Source: Labilibaculum filiforme
Lineage (GTDB): Bacteria; Bacteroidota; Bacteroidia; Bacteroidales; Marinifilaceae
Length of the DNA: 64,000 bases
Assembly: GCF_002843315.1 (NCBI RefSeq)
Contig: NZ_MVDD01000003.1
Span: 248,001 to 312,000, forward strand
Reading direction: 5' to 3'
In this document: piece after piece, positions 28,701 to 36,459 of the stretch
Position numbering within the stretch: the first letter of the stretch is position 1
How the letters are laid out: every line of letters begins with the position of its first letter
Program-made: the position numbers and the translations under genes
Notes under the pieces: model-generated
What the model was told of the DNA's origin: nothing
What the model saw: the letters and a program-made list of their open reading frames with translations, nothing else
The model's database searches: none

Positions 28701-29397
28701 CCGGACCAGGAAAAGCAAAATTTCCAGCATGCTTTCCCGCACTGTACATTGGATGATGCGTGGCAAATACAATTTTCTTATTCTTATTTCGCTTGATCGC
28801 ATCATTTAGTAGAATTAAAAAGTCATCATTACTTTCTAAATCACACTCTGTTTCGGGCTTATTCCCCAAATGAAGCCACCATTGCGAATCTACAATTAAC
28901 AGCACCACCTCATCGGTTAAGTCAATTTCAACCGGTCCCGGACAACCTCCCGATGGAAGAAAAACATCTCCTCGGCCCAGATAATCCTCCACGAATGTCT
29001 CTAAATTTAATAAAGCTTCCCATCCCCTACGCCGACCTTCATTCCATTCTTTTTCTCCAGGAATAAAAATAAGTTCTCCTTTAAAATCTTTTACCGAATT
29101 CAACAACTTCACCAAAGTAGGATCGCCAGTTTCTATATCATCAATTTCATCTTCCAAATATCCTTTCGACACGGTATTTCCCAAAAATACAAGTGTTCCT
29201 TTCGAACCAACTTCATTCATTTGGCTTTTTAGCATCTTGATATTTGGATCTACTATAGCCGCTTCGCCAATATCACCAATAAAAAAAATAGAATGATCAA
29301 GCAAAATAGAATCAGGAGCTTTCGGAAGTTCCATTTTTTGAGCAAATACAGTATTTACAGAAATAAAAACACTGATATATAATAGTATTCTCTTCAT
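25783..29397 (-). CDS. Metallophosphoesterase / kinase-like / outer-membrane beta-barrel fusion protein
   Basis: 1204 aa from the ATG at 29397; a TTG four codons upstream is rejected. Signal peptide KRILLYISVFISVNTVFAQ. Residues about 30-330 form a calcineurin-like phosphoesterase with altered motifs (FFIGDIGEA, LVFLGNTVSKG, FIPGEKEWNEG where GNHD is usual, ATHHPMYSAG, VSGSGSKS). Residues about 400-700 read like an atypical kinase fold: GKQYVLRSVEKY, a helix AALAVPKMAKAVG, catalytic-loop-like NDWDRHDDQW (D579-R580-H581) and PRDRDQAFF (D604, D606). The last 350 residues are a BamA/D15-like beta barrel ending in an aromatic residue (SIEFKYLF). It is presumably inserted in the outer membrane with its enzymatic parts on one side. 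The kinase comparison is mine, by motif only. Confidence 0.85.
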   Translation of the reverse strand: MKRILLYISVFISVNTVFAQKMELPKAPDSILLDHSIFFIGDIGEAAIVDPNIKMLKSQMNEVGSKGTLVFLGNTVSKGYLEDEIDDIETGDPTLVKLLNSVKDFKGELIFIPGEKEWNEGRRRGWEALLNLETFVEDYLGRGDVFLPSGGCPGPVEIDLTDEVVLLIVDSQWWLHLGNKPETECDLESNDDFLILLNDAIKRNKNKKIVFATHHPMYSAGKHAGNFAFPGPVEIYRKLFGTPQDFAYPFYKQMRYMSHKVGVGYDNIINVAAHDNSLQFTKKDDSFFVVSGSGSKSDYVSKNKMDVAIREVGFSRINFYSNDEVWLEFWSVGADGDQEAHLAFREKLYTKQVPTEEDLINKYKEINYSDSTITIAASTVYETDKKLKIQLLGQNYRKDWATPISVPVFDIATEKGGLKIIKRGGGQQTRSLRLKAKDGKQYVLRSVEKYTEKAIPDGMEGTFAAKIVQDGISESYPYAALAVPKMAKAVGVYHTNPKIVYVPDDPRLGIYQDGFKNELFLFEERPNGDMSDMDNFGNAEDVLGTDKLLEKRFKNTDLEIDETAVLRSRLFDIFINDWDRHDDQWRWATFKKDGKTYARPIPRDRDQAFFYSDGAIPWLIRRKWAMPKFQSFDSIVDNVVGLGFNARYFDRNFLQSKGRKDWIEMAQELQSKLSDELIRESVKGLPKEVYAISGEEIIQKLIARRDKLPDLAEEFYDFLAKEVDIVGTNDRESFEINWMENGQLTVDSYRLSKKGNKKELLYSRTFNKDETNEVRIFGLGDKDKFEAYGNAENGVKLRIVGGKGKDKFKLYDTEKQNLLIYDKSNTSIKGDGAYKKRFGKSSEVNTYDRKSFKYDVVSPGANLNFVSDDGLVLGAGVNLKSQGFKKEPYGSYHKFIINYAFAYPSVELKYSGEFKQVFRKTDFLASIHYNTPNFQGNYFGLGNETVNYKSDDGVYNRIRMAQFFIHPQFKREFGENLTVSIGSFYQQLELKATPNRFVSDFANSENDLNPLTDFNTRRYIGLSFGYLWDSRDNAILPSRGIYWTSSWKYYKGLEQHDHDFHKMETDMRMYLSFGRPQRTILAMRAGAAHNSSGYSFYQANKLGLKSNLRGYKQDRFAGDDMLYQNTDLRFRLARFKSYFLGGEVGVLGFNDFGRVWVDNESSDKWHHGYGGGIWLAPYKLMVITANFSHSKEDDIVSIEFKYLF

Positions 29398-29442
29398 TAT
29401 TTCATTCAAATTTTAATTACAATCTTCTTTGTTGTTGGTAAT

Positions 29443-30375
29443 TTAATTTTGGTAGCTGAACTGGTAAATGTTGGCAGCTCGGCCTTTTCCTTCATTAGAA
29501 ATAAACATCGTTCCATCCGGAGAAAAACAGATTCCTTCGGGTTGTCTAAATAGCTTTCGTTTCAGTTTTACCACGGCCAAAATATCCCCTTCGGGATTAA
29601 GAACTAGAAGTAGTTTCCCCACCGAACCTAACACATATAAATTATTCGTAATAGGATGCACTGCAACTGCCGAGGGTTGAAAGGTAACATCACCTTCTGA
29701 TGGATTAATATGCTCCAATAAAGTAACCGCAAAACTTGTGTACCCATCAAATTTTAGAATATTTCTTATTTCTTTTTGATCTATCAAAAAAGCAGGCAAA
29801 TCGGATAACTTATTTGAATCCAATGAAAATTTATAAATTGCCCGCTTCCCTTTAAATTTATTATTGGTTGCTGGTTTTCCTTTACAAGCTATTAAAAGAC
29901 TATTACTTTTGGAATCGTAACCTAGTCCTTCTGTATCATTTCCCGCATTCAATTTCGTATTCGTTTTCACGGATAAAATATCCTTCTTTTTCATATGATC
30001 AACGGTAAAAACATTTCCATCCGATCGCAGCACAAAAACTTGATCGTTTACCACCTCAATTCCTTCATAATCACCTGATCGATCGAACTCATATTTTTTA
30101 GTGATCTCTTTCTTTTTTAAGCTAAACTTATAAATAGTTCCTTTCTCATCATTCACACAAAGCAAGCTATGATCATTAAAGTAGGCTAATCCTGAAATCT
30201 CCCTCAACTCATTTTTCAAATCATAGCGCTCATCGGCCTCCAAAATGGAATAGGGAAAATGGTAGTTATTATCAACTTCGTATACCAATTTTGAATCTGT
30301 AGTTTTTTGTTTACACGATTCGAAAAAAACAAGACAACTTGAAAGGCTAACATAGAAAATTAAAAAATTACGCAT
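29443..30375 (-). CDS. SdiA-regulated-domain lipoprotein
   Basis: 310 aa from the ATG at 30375, which gives a clean lipoprotein signal (FYVSLSSCLVFFESCKQ, lipobox FESC); an ATG at 30465 would add 30 residues before the signal and is rejected. The body is a beta-propeller of the SdiA-regulated/YjiK type: ISGLAYFNDHSLLCVNDEKG, DYEGIEVVNDQVFVLRSDG, NDTEGLGYDSKSNSLLIACKG, PSAVAVHPITNNLYVLGSVG and FRQPEGICFSPDGTMFISNEG. Such proteins bind calcium or ligands at the cell surface, function unknown. It precedes the phosphoesterase/barrel gene by 45 bp, so the two are likely cotranscribed. Confidence 0.9.
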   Translation of the reverse strand: MRNFLIFYVSLSSCLVFFESCKQKTTDSKLVYEVDNNYHFPYSILEADERYDLKNELREISGLAYFNDHSLLCVNDEKGTIYKFSLKKKEITKKYEFDRSGDYEGIEVVNDQVFVLRSDGNVFTVDHMKKKDILSVKTNTKLNAGNDTEGLGYDSKSNSLLIACKGKPATNNKFKGKRAIYKFSLDSNKLSDLPAFLIDQKEIRNILKFDGYTSFAVTLLEHINPSEGDVTFQPSAVAVHPITNNLYVLGSVGKLLLVLNPEGDILAVVKLKRKLFRQPEGICFSPDGTMFISNEGKGRAANIYQFSYQN

Positions 30376-30555
30376 TTTTGAAAGTATCGCTGGAGTTATT
30401 ATTTTGGAATCTAAAATTACATAAATAAGGCTCAATTCCCAACAAAAAAGAGCTAAGCAAGGCATTATTATCCAAATTTAAGACCGTTTTCCACTATAAT
30501 GACTATATTTATTCATTACAATTTCATTTAGTCAACATCAGAAAAAAAAAGAGAA

Positions 30556-31749
30556 ATGAATATCATCCACGAAGCGGAAACATTTGTTACTAATTTAATC
30601 CAAAGTACCCACCAACCTATATTCACCTACCACAACTTGGAACACACTCAAAATGTGGTAAAACAGGCAAAAAAAATTGGCTTGGAAACAGGATTATCTC
30701 CCGACGAAATGGAAAATCTTATTTTAGCAGCTTGGTTTCACGATACTGGTTACTACGAAAACTTTGCCAAACATGAAGAAATAAGCGCTTCACATGCCAG
30801 AAAATTTCTCGAAGAAAAAAATTACCCAGAAGAAAAAATCAAACAAGTTGTTGATGCTATTCTTCATACTAAAATGCCACATATCCCTTGTGACGAAAAA
30901 GTATGTAACGTACTTTGCGATGCCGATTTACACCACTTATCCACAAAAAGTTACATCAAAACTTCCGAAAAATTAAAGGAAGAAAGAGGCGGAATTCTTC
31001 AGCATGAAATTCACCCAAAAATGTATTGGGAAGAAACCTTACGTTTTTTAAAAGAGCATCATTACCATACTGAATACGGCAAAAAAGTACTCTCCAAAAA
31101 AAAGGAAGTAAACTATCAGAAAGTGGTTGAAAAAGTAGCTGGATTTCAAAGCAAAGAAATTAAGAAGCTTACCGAAATGGTAAGTAAATTAGAGCAACAA
31201 AACGTGAAGCTAAAAACTCCACAACGTGGCATCGAAACCATGTTTAAGGTAACATCCAGAAATCAAATAAATCTAAGTTCTATTGCGGATAAAAAAGCCA
31301 ACTTGATGATCTCCGTTAACTCCATCATTATATCCGCTATCTTCTTTATTTTCAAAAATATAATGGACGTTCCTCACTTTATCATCCCCTGTATCATTCT
31401 TTTAATCGTATGCCTTTTCACCATTACCTATTCTGTTTTGGCAACCCGACCTATTGTTACATCGGGAACCTTCTCGCAGGAGGATATTAAAAAGAAGCGA
31501 GTAAATTTAATGTTCTTTGGGAATTTTCACAAAATGGCACTTACCGATTATTCGGATGCGTTGAAAGGAATGATGTCGGACTACGATGATTTGTATGATA
31601 GTTTAATTAAAGATCAGTATTTTTTGGGAAAAGTTTTGGGCCGGAAATATCGTTTTCTACGAATCTCTTATACTATTTTTATGTTTGGCCTTATCTTTTC
31701 TGTTCTGGCCTTTATTCTTGCCGCTGTTTATCAACCGATGGTTTGGTAA
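30556..31749 (+). CDS. HD-domain phosphohydrolase fused to a Pycsar-effector-like (PycTM/DUF5706) membrane domain
   Basis: 397 aa. Residues 1-180 are an HD phosphohydrolase: metal ligands in FTYHNLEHTQNV, the H62-D63 pair in AAWFHDTGYY, a further His in ILHTKMPHIPC and Asp in LCDADLHHLS. After a coiled coil, residues 230-397 form a membrane module that starts SRNQINLSSIADKKANLMISVNS and has three hydrophobic helices (about 258-276, 283-305, 375-395). The second part matches my recollection of the domain now called PycTM (Pycsar effector). In Pycsar defence a pyrimidine cyclase makes cCMP/cUMP that activates such effectors. No cyclase is near this gene, and the HD half may hydrolyse a nucleotide signal instead. 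Single gene; role uncertain. Confidence 0.85.
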   Translation: MNIIHEAETFVTNLIQSTHQPIFTYHNLEHTQNVVKQAKKIGLETGLSPDEMENLILAAWFHDTGYYENFAKHEEISASHARKFLEEKNYPEEKIKQVVDAILHTKMPHIPCDEKVCNVLCDADLHHLSTKSYIKTSEKLKEERGGILQHEIHPKMYWEETLRFLKEHHYHTEYGKKVLSKKKEVNYQKVVEKVAGFQSKEIKKLTEMVSKLEQQNVKLKTPQRGIETMFKVTSRNQINLSSIADKKANLMISVNSIIISAIFFIFKNIMDVPHFIIPCIILLIVCLFTITYSVLATRPIVTSGTFSQEDIKKKRVNLMFFGNFHKMALTDYSDALKGMMSDYDDLYDSLIKDQYFLGKVLGRKYRFLRISYTIFMFGLIFSVLAFILAAVYQPMVW

Positions 31750-31829
31750 TTTTTTATTTCAAAAAAATCTCTGAAAAGAAATACATGAGCTAACTTTACG
31801 GAATCATTTTTTTTTACTTGCATAAGCTT

Positions 31830-32531
31830 ATGAACTTATTTTACACACCCGATATCCAGAATAAATTTTATCAGTTAGATGAAATTGAATCGAAACATTG
31901 CGTAAGAGTACTTCGACTGAAAGAGGACGACATAATTCATCTAATTGATGGAAAAGGCTCTCTATTTAAAGCAAAAATAATCGACGCACATCCCAAACGA
32001 TGCACCGTAGAGTGTATTGAAACTCAGACTGAATTTGGGAAACTAGATTACAAATTACACATGGCTCTGGCTTCCACAAAAAACATGGATCGAACAGAAT
32101 GGTTTATGGAAAAATGTACCGAAATAGGTATTCATGAATTCACTCCTCTACTCTGCCAGCATTCCGAACGAAAAGTAGTAAAACACGAGCGTTTATTTAA
32201 AGTAATCACAGCTGCCGTAAAACAATCACTGAAGGCTTATCATCCAATTTTAAATGAACAAACCAAGTTTTCCGACCTAGTTACGGCTCCGTTCGATGGC
32301 GAAAAATACATTGCTCACTGTAACGATGGTGAAAAAACTCATCTTAAAAATCTTTATAAAGCCAAACAAAATGCCTTAATTTTAATTGGCCCCGAAGGCG
32401 ATTTTAGTATGGAGGAAGTAAATTTGGCAAAAGAAAATGGTTTTCAGGAGATCAGTCTGGGAAAAAGTCGTTTAAGAACCGAAACTGCCGGAGTGGTAGC
32501 ATGCAATATTATTAGTTTAGAAAATCAATAA
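31830..32531 (+). CDS. rsmE: 16S rRNA (uracil-1498-N3)-methyltransferase
   Basis: 233 aa from the ATG at 31830 (the frame is open from a TTG four codons upstream). An N-terminal PUA-like domain (HCVRVLRLKEDDIIHLIDGKG) is followed by a SPOUT methyltransferase domain with the knot motifs DRTEWFMEKCTEIGIHEFTP, ILIGPEGDFS and ISLGKSRLRTETAG. It methylates U1498 of 16S rRNA in the assembled small subunit. The next gene starts 7 bp after its stop. Confidence 0.96.
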   Translation: MNLFYTPDIQNKFYQLDEIESKHCVRVLRLKEDDIIHLIDGKGSLFKAKIIDAHPKRCTVECIETQTEFGKLDYKLHMALASTKNMDRTEWFMEKCTEIGIHEFTPLLCQHSERKVVKHERLFKVITAAVKQSLKAYHPILNEQTKFSDLVTAPFDGEKYIAHCNDGEKTHLKNLYKAKQNALILIGPEGDFSMEEVNLAKENGFQEISLGKSRLRTETAGVVACNIISLENQ

Positions 32532-32538
32532 AATTTTA

Positions 32539-33195
32539 ATGAGTAAAATTATCCATATCGCATTTTTTTTGCTCCTTAGCTTGTGCTCTTTTTCGCAAAA
32601 CACAAGTGTTCGAATTGGTTTACTAAAATACAATGGCGGAGGCGATTGGTATGCAAATCCAGGATCGTTACCTAACCTTATCGAGTTTTGTAACCAAAAT
32701 AACATTGCAACTATTTATAAAGATCCCAATACTGTTGAAGTAGGGAGCTCTGACCTATTCTCCTATCCCTTTGTTCACCTAACCGGGCATGGGAATATTG
32801 TTTTAAACAATCAGGAAGTGGCAAATTTAAGAAAATACCTTGAAGGTGGTGGTTTTTTACATGTTGACGACAACTATGGCTTAAATGCTTACTTCCGTCG
32901 CGAAATTAAAAAGGTATTTCCCAATGAAGATTTAGTTGAGTTGCCCTTTTCGCATCCAATTTATCATCAGGTGTACGAATTTCCTACCGGATTACCCAAA
33001 ATTCACGAACACGATGCGAAAGCTCCTCAAGGTTTTGGTATTTTTCACAAAGGAAGACTGGTGTGCTTCTACACTTTCGAGACCGATTTGGGAGATGGAT
33101 GGGAAGACCCTTCGGTTCACAACGATACAGAAATCAATCATCAAAATGCGCTAAAAATGGGTGCTAATATTATTTCCTACTCCTTTAGTAATTAG
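32539..33195 (+). CDS. DUF4159 exported protein
   Basis: 218 aa with a signal peptide (IIHIAFFLLLSLCSFSQ). The mature part is a single alpha/beta domain with VRIGLLKYNGGGDWYANP, FVHLTGHGNIVL, LRKYLEGGGFLHVDDNYG, FPNEDLVELPFSHPIYH and CFYTFETDLGDGWEDP, which are DUF4159 signatures. The fold resembles a class I glutamine amidotransferase/flavodoxin-like domain, but no catalytic role is known. It is often found in Bacteroidota with MoxR/VWA gene clusters; here it follows rsmE in an operon instead. Confidence 0.9.
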   Translation: MSKIIHIAFFLLLSLCSFSQNTSVRIGLLKYNGGGDWYANPGSLPNLIEFCNQNNIATIYKDPNTVEVGSSDLFSYPFVHLTGHGNIVLNNQEVANLRKYLEGGGFLHVDDNYGLNAYFRREIKKVFPNEDLVELPFSHPIYHQVYEFPTGLPKIHEHDAKAPQGFGIFHKGRLVCFYTFETDLGDGWEDPSVHNDTEINHQNALKMGANIISYSFSN

Positions 33196-33325
33196 AATTA
33201 TTCTTAATTACCTTATTCTCATACAATAAACAAATCTTACTTCTCTTTTGGTTTGAATTTATCTTAACAAAATGATACCTTAAAGTGATATTACATTGTT
33301 TTCAGTCACTTAAGATATTTACATT

Positions 33326-34528
33326 ATGGCAAAATCAAATTCAACGAAAGGAATTATTGGAATTCTAACAGGAGGTGGTGATGTTCCAGGATTAAATCCC
33401 GCCATTCGAGCCGTAACCATTAGGGCTATTCGAGAAGGTTATCAAGTAATCGGTATTCGTAAAGGATGGAGAGGTTTAATTGATCTTGTTCGTGATAAGA
33501 AGACAGATAACAGTGAAAACTTTATTCCTTTAACCGAAGAATTGGTTAACAAAGTAGGTAGAACTGGTGGTACATTCCTTCACACCTCAAGAGTTAATCC
33601 GTCGAAAACTTCAAAAGATAGAATTCCTACTCACCTGAAAGAAAAATACAATAACGATGTGAATGATTTAACCGAAGAAGTTCTTGCTAATTTAGCCTTT
33701 CTAAACATCGATTATTTAATTCCAATTGGTGGCGACGATACCTTAAGCTATGGAGTGCGATTGTACAAAGAAGGTTTTAAAGTTATTGCCATCCCAAAAA
33801 CAATGGATAATGACGTCCCTGGAACTGACTACTGTATTGGATTTAGTACCTGCATTACTCGAACAATTTCCTTAACACACAGCTTAAGAACCTCGGCTGG
33901 CTCGCACGAAAGATTACTTGTATTGGAAGTTTTTGGTCGATATGCTGGTTTTACAGCAATTCTACCAACACTTGCCGGTGCCGCAAATCGATGCGTTATT
34001 CCCGAATATAATTTCGATATAGAACGCCTCACCGAATTATTGATTCAAGATCGTTTTTCAAATCCAAGCCGCTATTCAGTAGTGCTAATTTCCGAAGGTG
34101 CAAGTTTTTCAGGTCAGGATATGATTTTTCAGGATGATGTAAGAGACGATTACGGACATAGAAAGTTAGGTGGAATTGGTGACCGCGTATCCGAACATCT
34201 AAAACAACTATCCCCCAAATACAATAACTCCAAACCAATTAATGTTATTAATCAAAAATTAGGATATATGGTTCGTTGTGGTGATCCTGACGCTATTGAT
34301 TCTATTGTTCCAATGGCTTTTGGAAATCTCGCCTTAGATTTAATTATTAAAGGAGTTCACGGCAGATTAATTACACTTCGAAATGGAAGGTATGACAATG
34401 CTCCGATAGATATCGTAACCAGTTCTAAAAAATTAGTTGATGTAGAAAGGTATTACAATATCGACCGATTAAGACCTAAATACAATAGCTTCGAAATGCA
34501 ACCATTATTTTTAATGACTGGATTGTAA
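33326..34528 (+). CDS. pfp: 6-phosphofructokinase with pyrophosphate-type signature residues
   Basis: 400 aa. N-terminal GIIGILTGGGDVPGLNPAIRA and the sugar-binding MDND loop identify a phosphofructokinase. Two positions separate phosphate donors in this family: ATP enzymes read GGDGS and PGTIDND, pyrophosphate enzymes GGDDS and PKTxDND. Here the sequence is GGDDT (Asp138) and PKTMDND (Lys158), so the donor is probably pyrophosphate, making the step reversible and saving ATP. This is a family-based inference; I also considered pfkA, which the residues argue against. Further segments: LEVFGRYAGFTAILPTLAG and LISEGASFSG. Single gene with its own terminator. Confidence 0.9.
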   Translation: MAKSNSTKGIIGILTGGGDVPGLNPAIRAVTIRAIREGYQVIGIRKGWRGLIDLVRDKKTDNSENFIPLTEELVNKVGRTGGTFLHTSRVNPSKTSKDRIPTHLKEKYNNDVNDLTEEVLANLAFLNIDYLIPIGGDDTLSYGVRLYKEGFKVIAIPKTMDNDVPGTDYCIGFSTCITRTISLTHSLRTSAGSHERLLVLEVFGRYAGFTAILPTLAGAANRCVIPEYNFDIERLTELLIQDRFSNPSRYSVVLISEGASFSGQDMIFQDDVRDDYGHRKLGGIGDRVSEHLKQLSPKYNNSKPINVINQKLGYMVRCGDPDAIDSIVPMAFGNLALDLIIKGVHGRLITLRNGRYDNAPIDIVTSSKKLVDVERYYNIDRLRPKYNSFEMQPLFLMTGL

Positions 34529-34556
34529 GAAGAAAAAATGTTTAGTACATTTGAGG

Positions 34557-34587
34557 AACCTTTCGGAATCGGAAGGTTTCTATTTTT
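34557..34587 (+). terminator. Terminator after the phosphofructokinase gene
   Basis: AACCTTTCG-GAAT-CGGAAGGTT, a 9-bp stem with one wobble, followed by TCTATTTTT. Confidence 0.75.
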
Positions 34588-34651
34588 ACAAGAAATCCCA
34601 AACCATTTTTGAATCCTCTCCAAGGCTTATTTTATCACAACACAAATTATT

Positions 34652-35293
34652 ATGCTGGAATATAACATTTTAGGCATTCAATTACTTGAATGGATTGGCT
34701 ATGCAGCCTCGGTATTGGTATTGGTTTCTTTAACGATGACATCCATTGTAAAATTGAGATGGTACAATTTAGCAGGAGCTATTCTTTTCTCTGCTTACGG
34801 ATTTTTAATCGGTTCTTTACCCGTAGGAATCATGAATTTCTTAATTGTTTGTGCAAACCTGTATAATCTGCAAAAAATGTACAAACAAAAAGAAGATTTT
34901 AAAATTATTGAAATAAAAGAAAATGATGAGTTGTTAAACTACTTTCTTAACTCCTACCAAAAGGACATTAAGATTTTCTTTCCTGATTTTAAAATGAACA
35001 AAGAACAATTAGGAATGTTTGTATTGAGAGACATGGCGGTTGCAGGAATTTTTATCGGATCTAAAGACCAATCGGGATTACGAATTGAATTGGATTATGC
35101 ACTGCCTCAATACCGCGACTTTAAAGTAGGCGCTTACCTATACAATCAACTAAGTAATATTTTATACAAACACAATATAGATTCCGTGTATTGCGACACC
35201 AAAATAAATCTAAAATACATGGAAAAAATGGGATTCGAAGCCTCCGAAATAGATGGCCACTCCATTATGCAAAAAACATTAAAAAAGCCCTAA
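34652..35293 (+). CDS. YgjV-like membrane domain fused to a GNAT-like acetyltransferase domain
   Basis: 213 aa. Residues 1-75 have three closely packed helices (LLEWIGYAASVLVLVSLTM, LAGAILFSAYGFLIGSLP, IMNFLIVCANLYNL), the pattern of the YgjV-type membrane family. Residues 85-213 look like an acetyltransferase of the GNAT fold: a beta strand FKIIEI, the pair LGMFVLRDMAVAGIFIGSK, a helix region ALPQYRDFKVGAYLYNQLSN and the terminal MEKMGFEAS motif. Neither substrate is known. The stop codon lies in the loop of the terminator shared with the convergent RHH gene. Confidence 0.8.
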   Translation: MLEYNILGIQLLEWIGYAASVLVLVSLTMTSIVKLRWYNLAGAILFSAYGFLIGSLPVGIMNFLIVCANLYNLQKMYKQKEDFKIIEIKENDELLNYFLNSYQKDIKIFFPDFKMNKEQLGMFVLRDMAVAGIFIGSKDQSGLRIELDYALPQYRDFKVGAYLYNQLSNILYKHNIDSVYCDTKINLKYMEKMGFEASEIDGHSIMQKTLKKP

Positions 35294-35308
35294 TAGGGCT
35301 TTTTTTTA
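35281..35308. terminator. Bidirectional terminator overlapping the stop codon
   Basis: AAAAAAGCCC-TAATA-GGGCTTTTTT; the TAA of the YgjV/GNAT gene forms part of the loop and the T run overlaps the last codons of the convergent gene. Confidence 0.85.
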
Positions 35309-35491
35309 TTCTTCCAATGTATCGGTATCTTTCAACCCTTTATCCTTTTTTCGTCCTGCGTCATTCAAGGCTTTATTTAAAATCCATTCTATCTGTCCAT
35401 TTGTACTACGAAATTCATCAACAGCCCACTTTTCTAACTTTTTATACATTTCAGGATCAATACGCAAAACAAATGATTTCTTTTTTGCCAT
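35306..35491 (-). CDS. Arc-type ribbon-helix-helix DNA-binding protein
   Basis: 61 aa. KKKSFVLRIDPEMYKKLEKWAVDEFRSTNGQIEWILNKAL is a complete ribbon-helix-helix domain of the Arc/MetJ type: a beta strand that pairs in the dimer, then two helices. It starts 10 bp after the stop of the SPFH gene on the same strand and is almost certainly cotranscribed with it, a pairing common in this phylum. It may autoregulate the operon (inference). Confidence 0.9.
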   Translation of the reverse strand: MAKKKSFVLRIDPEMYKKLEKWAVDEFRSTNGQIEWILNKALNDAGRKKDKGLKDTDTLEE

Positions 35492-35501
35492 AATTAATCA
35501 A

Positions 35502-36356
35502 TTATTGATACAAACTTCCAGTATTCACGACAGGAGTTACATCTTTATCGGAACAAAGAACAACCATTAAATTACTAACCATTGTTGCCTTCTTATCCTC
35601 ATCCAAATCTACTATATTTTTCTGTGCTAGTTGATCCAAAGCCATATCAACCATACTAACGGCTCCTTCAACAATTTTAAATCGTGCCGCAACTACTGCA
35701 GTAGCCTGCTGGCGACGCAACATTGCTCCAGCAATTTCAGAAGCATAAGCAAGATAATTAATTCTTGCCTCCATCACTTCAATCCCCGCAATTTCAAGTC
35801 GGTCGGTTAATTCTCGCTCCAATAACTCACTTACATCATTACCTCCCGAACGTAAAGTAATTTCTGCCTGCTCGTCTTCAAAATTATCATAGGGATAAGA
35901 ACCTGCCATATTCCGAATTGCTGCTTCCGATTGAATATTTACAAAATGCTCGAAATTATCAACATCAAAAGCTGCTTTGTAAGTATCGCGAACTCTCCAA
36001 ACCAAAACAACACCAATCATAATTGGATTTCCAATTTTATCATTCACCTTTATTGGATCACTATCCAAATTACGAGCTCTCAGGCTTACTTTCTTTTTTA
36101 CCATAAACGGATTTACCCAAAAGAACCCATTCTCCAATATGGTACCCTTATAAGCTCCAAACAACACTAAAACTGCCGACTCGTTTGGATTAACAATAGT
36201 AAACCCAGGTATCATCGCAATAATCAAAGGAATAAAAATCACAAAAAATGGATTTCTTATTAAGAATAATCCAAATACACCTATTGCCAGCATTGCAAGG
36301 GTAACAAAAATCATAATAAAACCAGATTTTGCGGAAAAACTCTTTTCTTCTCTCAT
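35502..36356 (-). CDS. SPFH/band-7 (prohibitin-like) membrane protein
   Basis: 284 aa. Two adjacent membrane helices lie near the N-terminus (GFIMIFVTLAMLAIGVFGLFLI and FFVIFIPLIIAMIPGFTIV). The SPFH domain follows: VNPNESAVLVLFGAYKGTI, FFWVNPFMVKKKVSLRARNLDS, VGVVLVWRVRDT-type strands, and the helical region ELTDRLEIAGIEVMEARINYLAYASEIAGAMLRRQQA. Such proteins oligomerise at the cytoplasmic membrane and organise microdomains. The partner small RHH gene follows immediately. Confidence 0.95.
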   Translation of the reverse strand: MREEKSFSAKSGFIMIFVTLAMLAIGVFGLFLIRNPFFVIFIPLIIAMIPGFTIVNPNESAVLVLFGAYKGTILENGFFWVNPFMVKKKVSLRARNLDSDPIKVNDKIGNPIMIGVVLVWRVRDTYKAAFDVDNFEHFVNIQSEAAIRNMAGSYPYDNFEDEQAEITLRSGGNDVSELLERELTDRLEIAGIEVMEARINYLAYASEIAGAMLRRQQATAVVAARFKIVEGAVSMVDMALDQLAQKNIVDLDEDKKATMVSNLMVVLCSDKDVTPVVNTGSLYQ

Positions 36357-36422
36357 AATAATTTAATTTGATATCATTTTGATATCAATATACATCTTTT
36401 TTTTTATTCTCAAAAAAATAAT

Positions 36423-36454
36423 AAAAAAAAAACCGAAGTATAAATACTCCGGTT
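36423..36454 (-). terminator. Terminator downstream of the sigma-factor locus
   Basis: On the minus strand AACCGGAGTAT-TT-ATACTTCGGTT (one mismatch) is followed by a run of T residues interrupted once, just after the stop codon at 36460. Confidence 0.85.
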
Positions 36455-36459
36455 AGCTC

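Noticed and set aside
34523-34553. Perfect promoter TTG-N20-TACATTTG after the phosphofructokinase gene
   Set aside because: It would fire straight into the terminator at 34557 and yield about 30 bases, so it is listed here rather than as a promoter.
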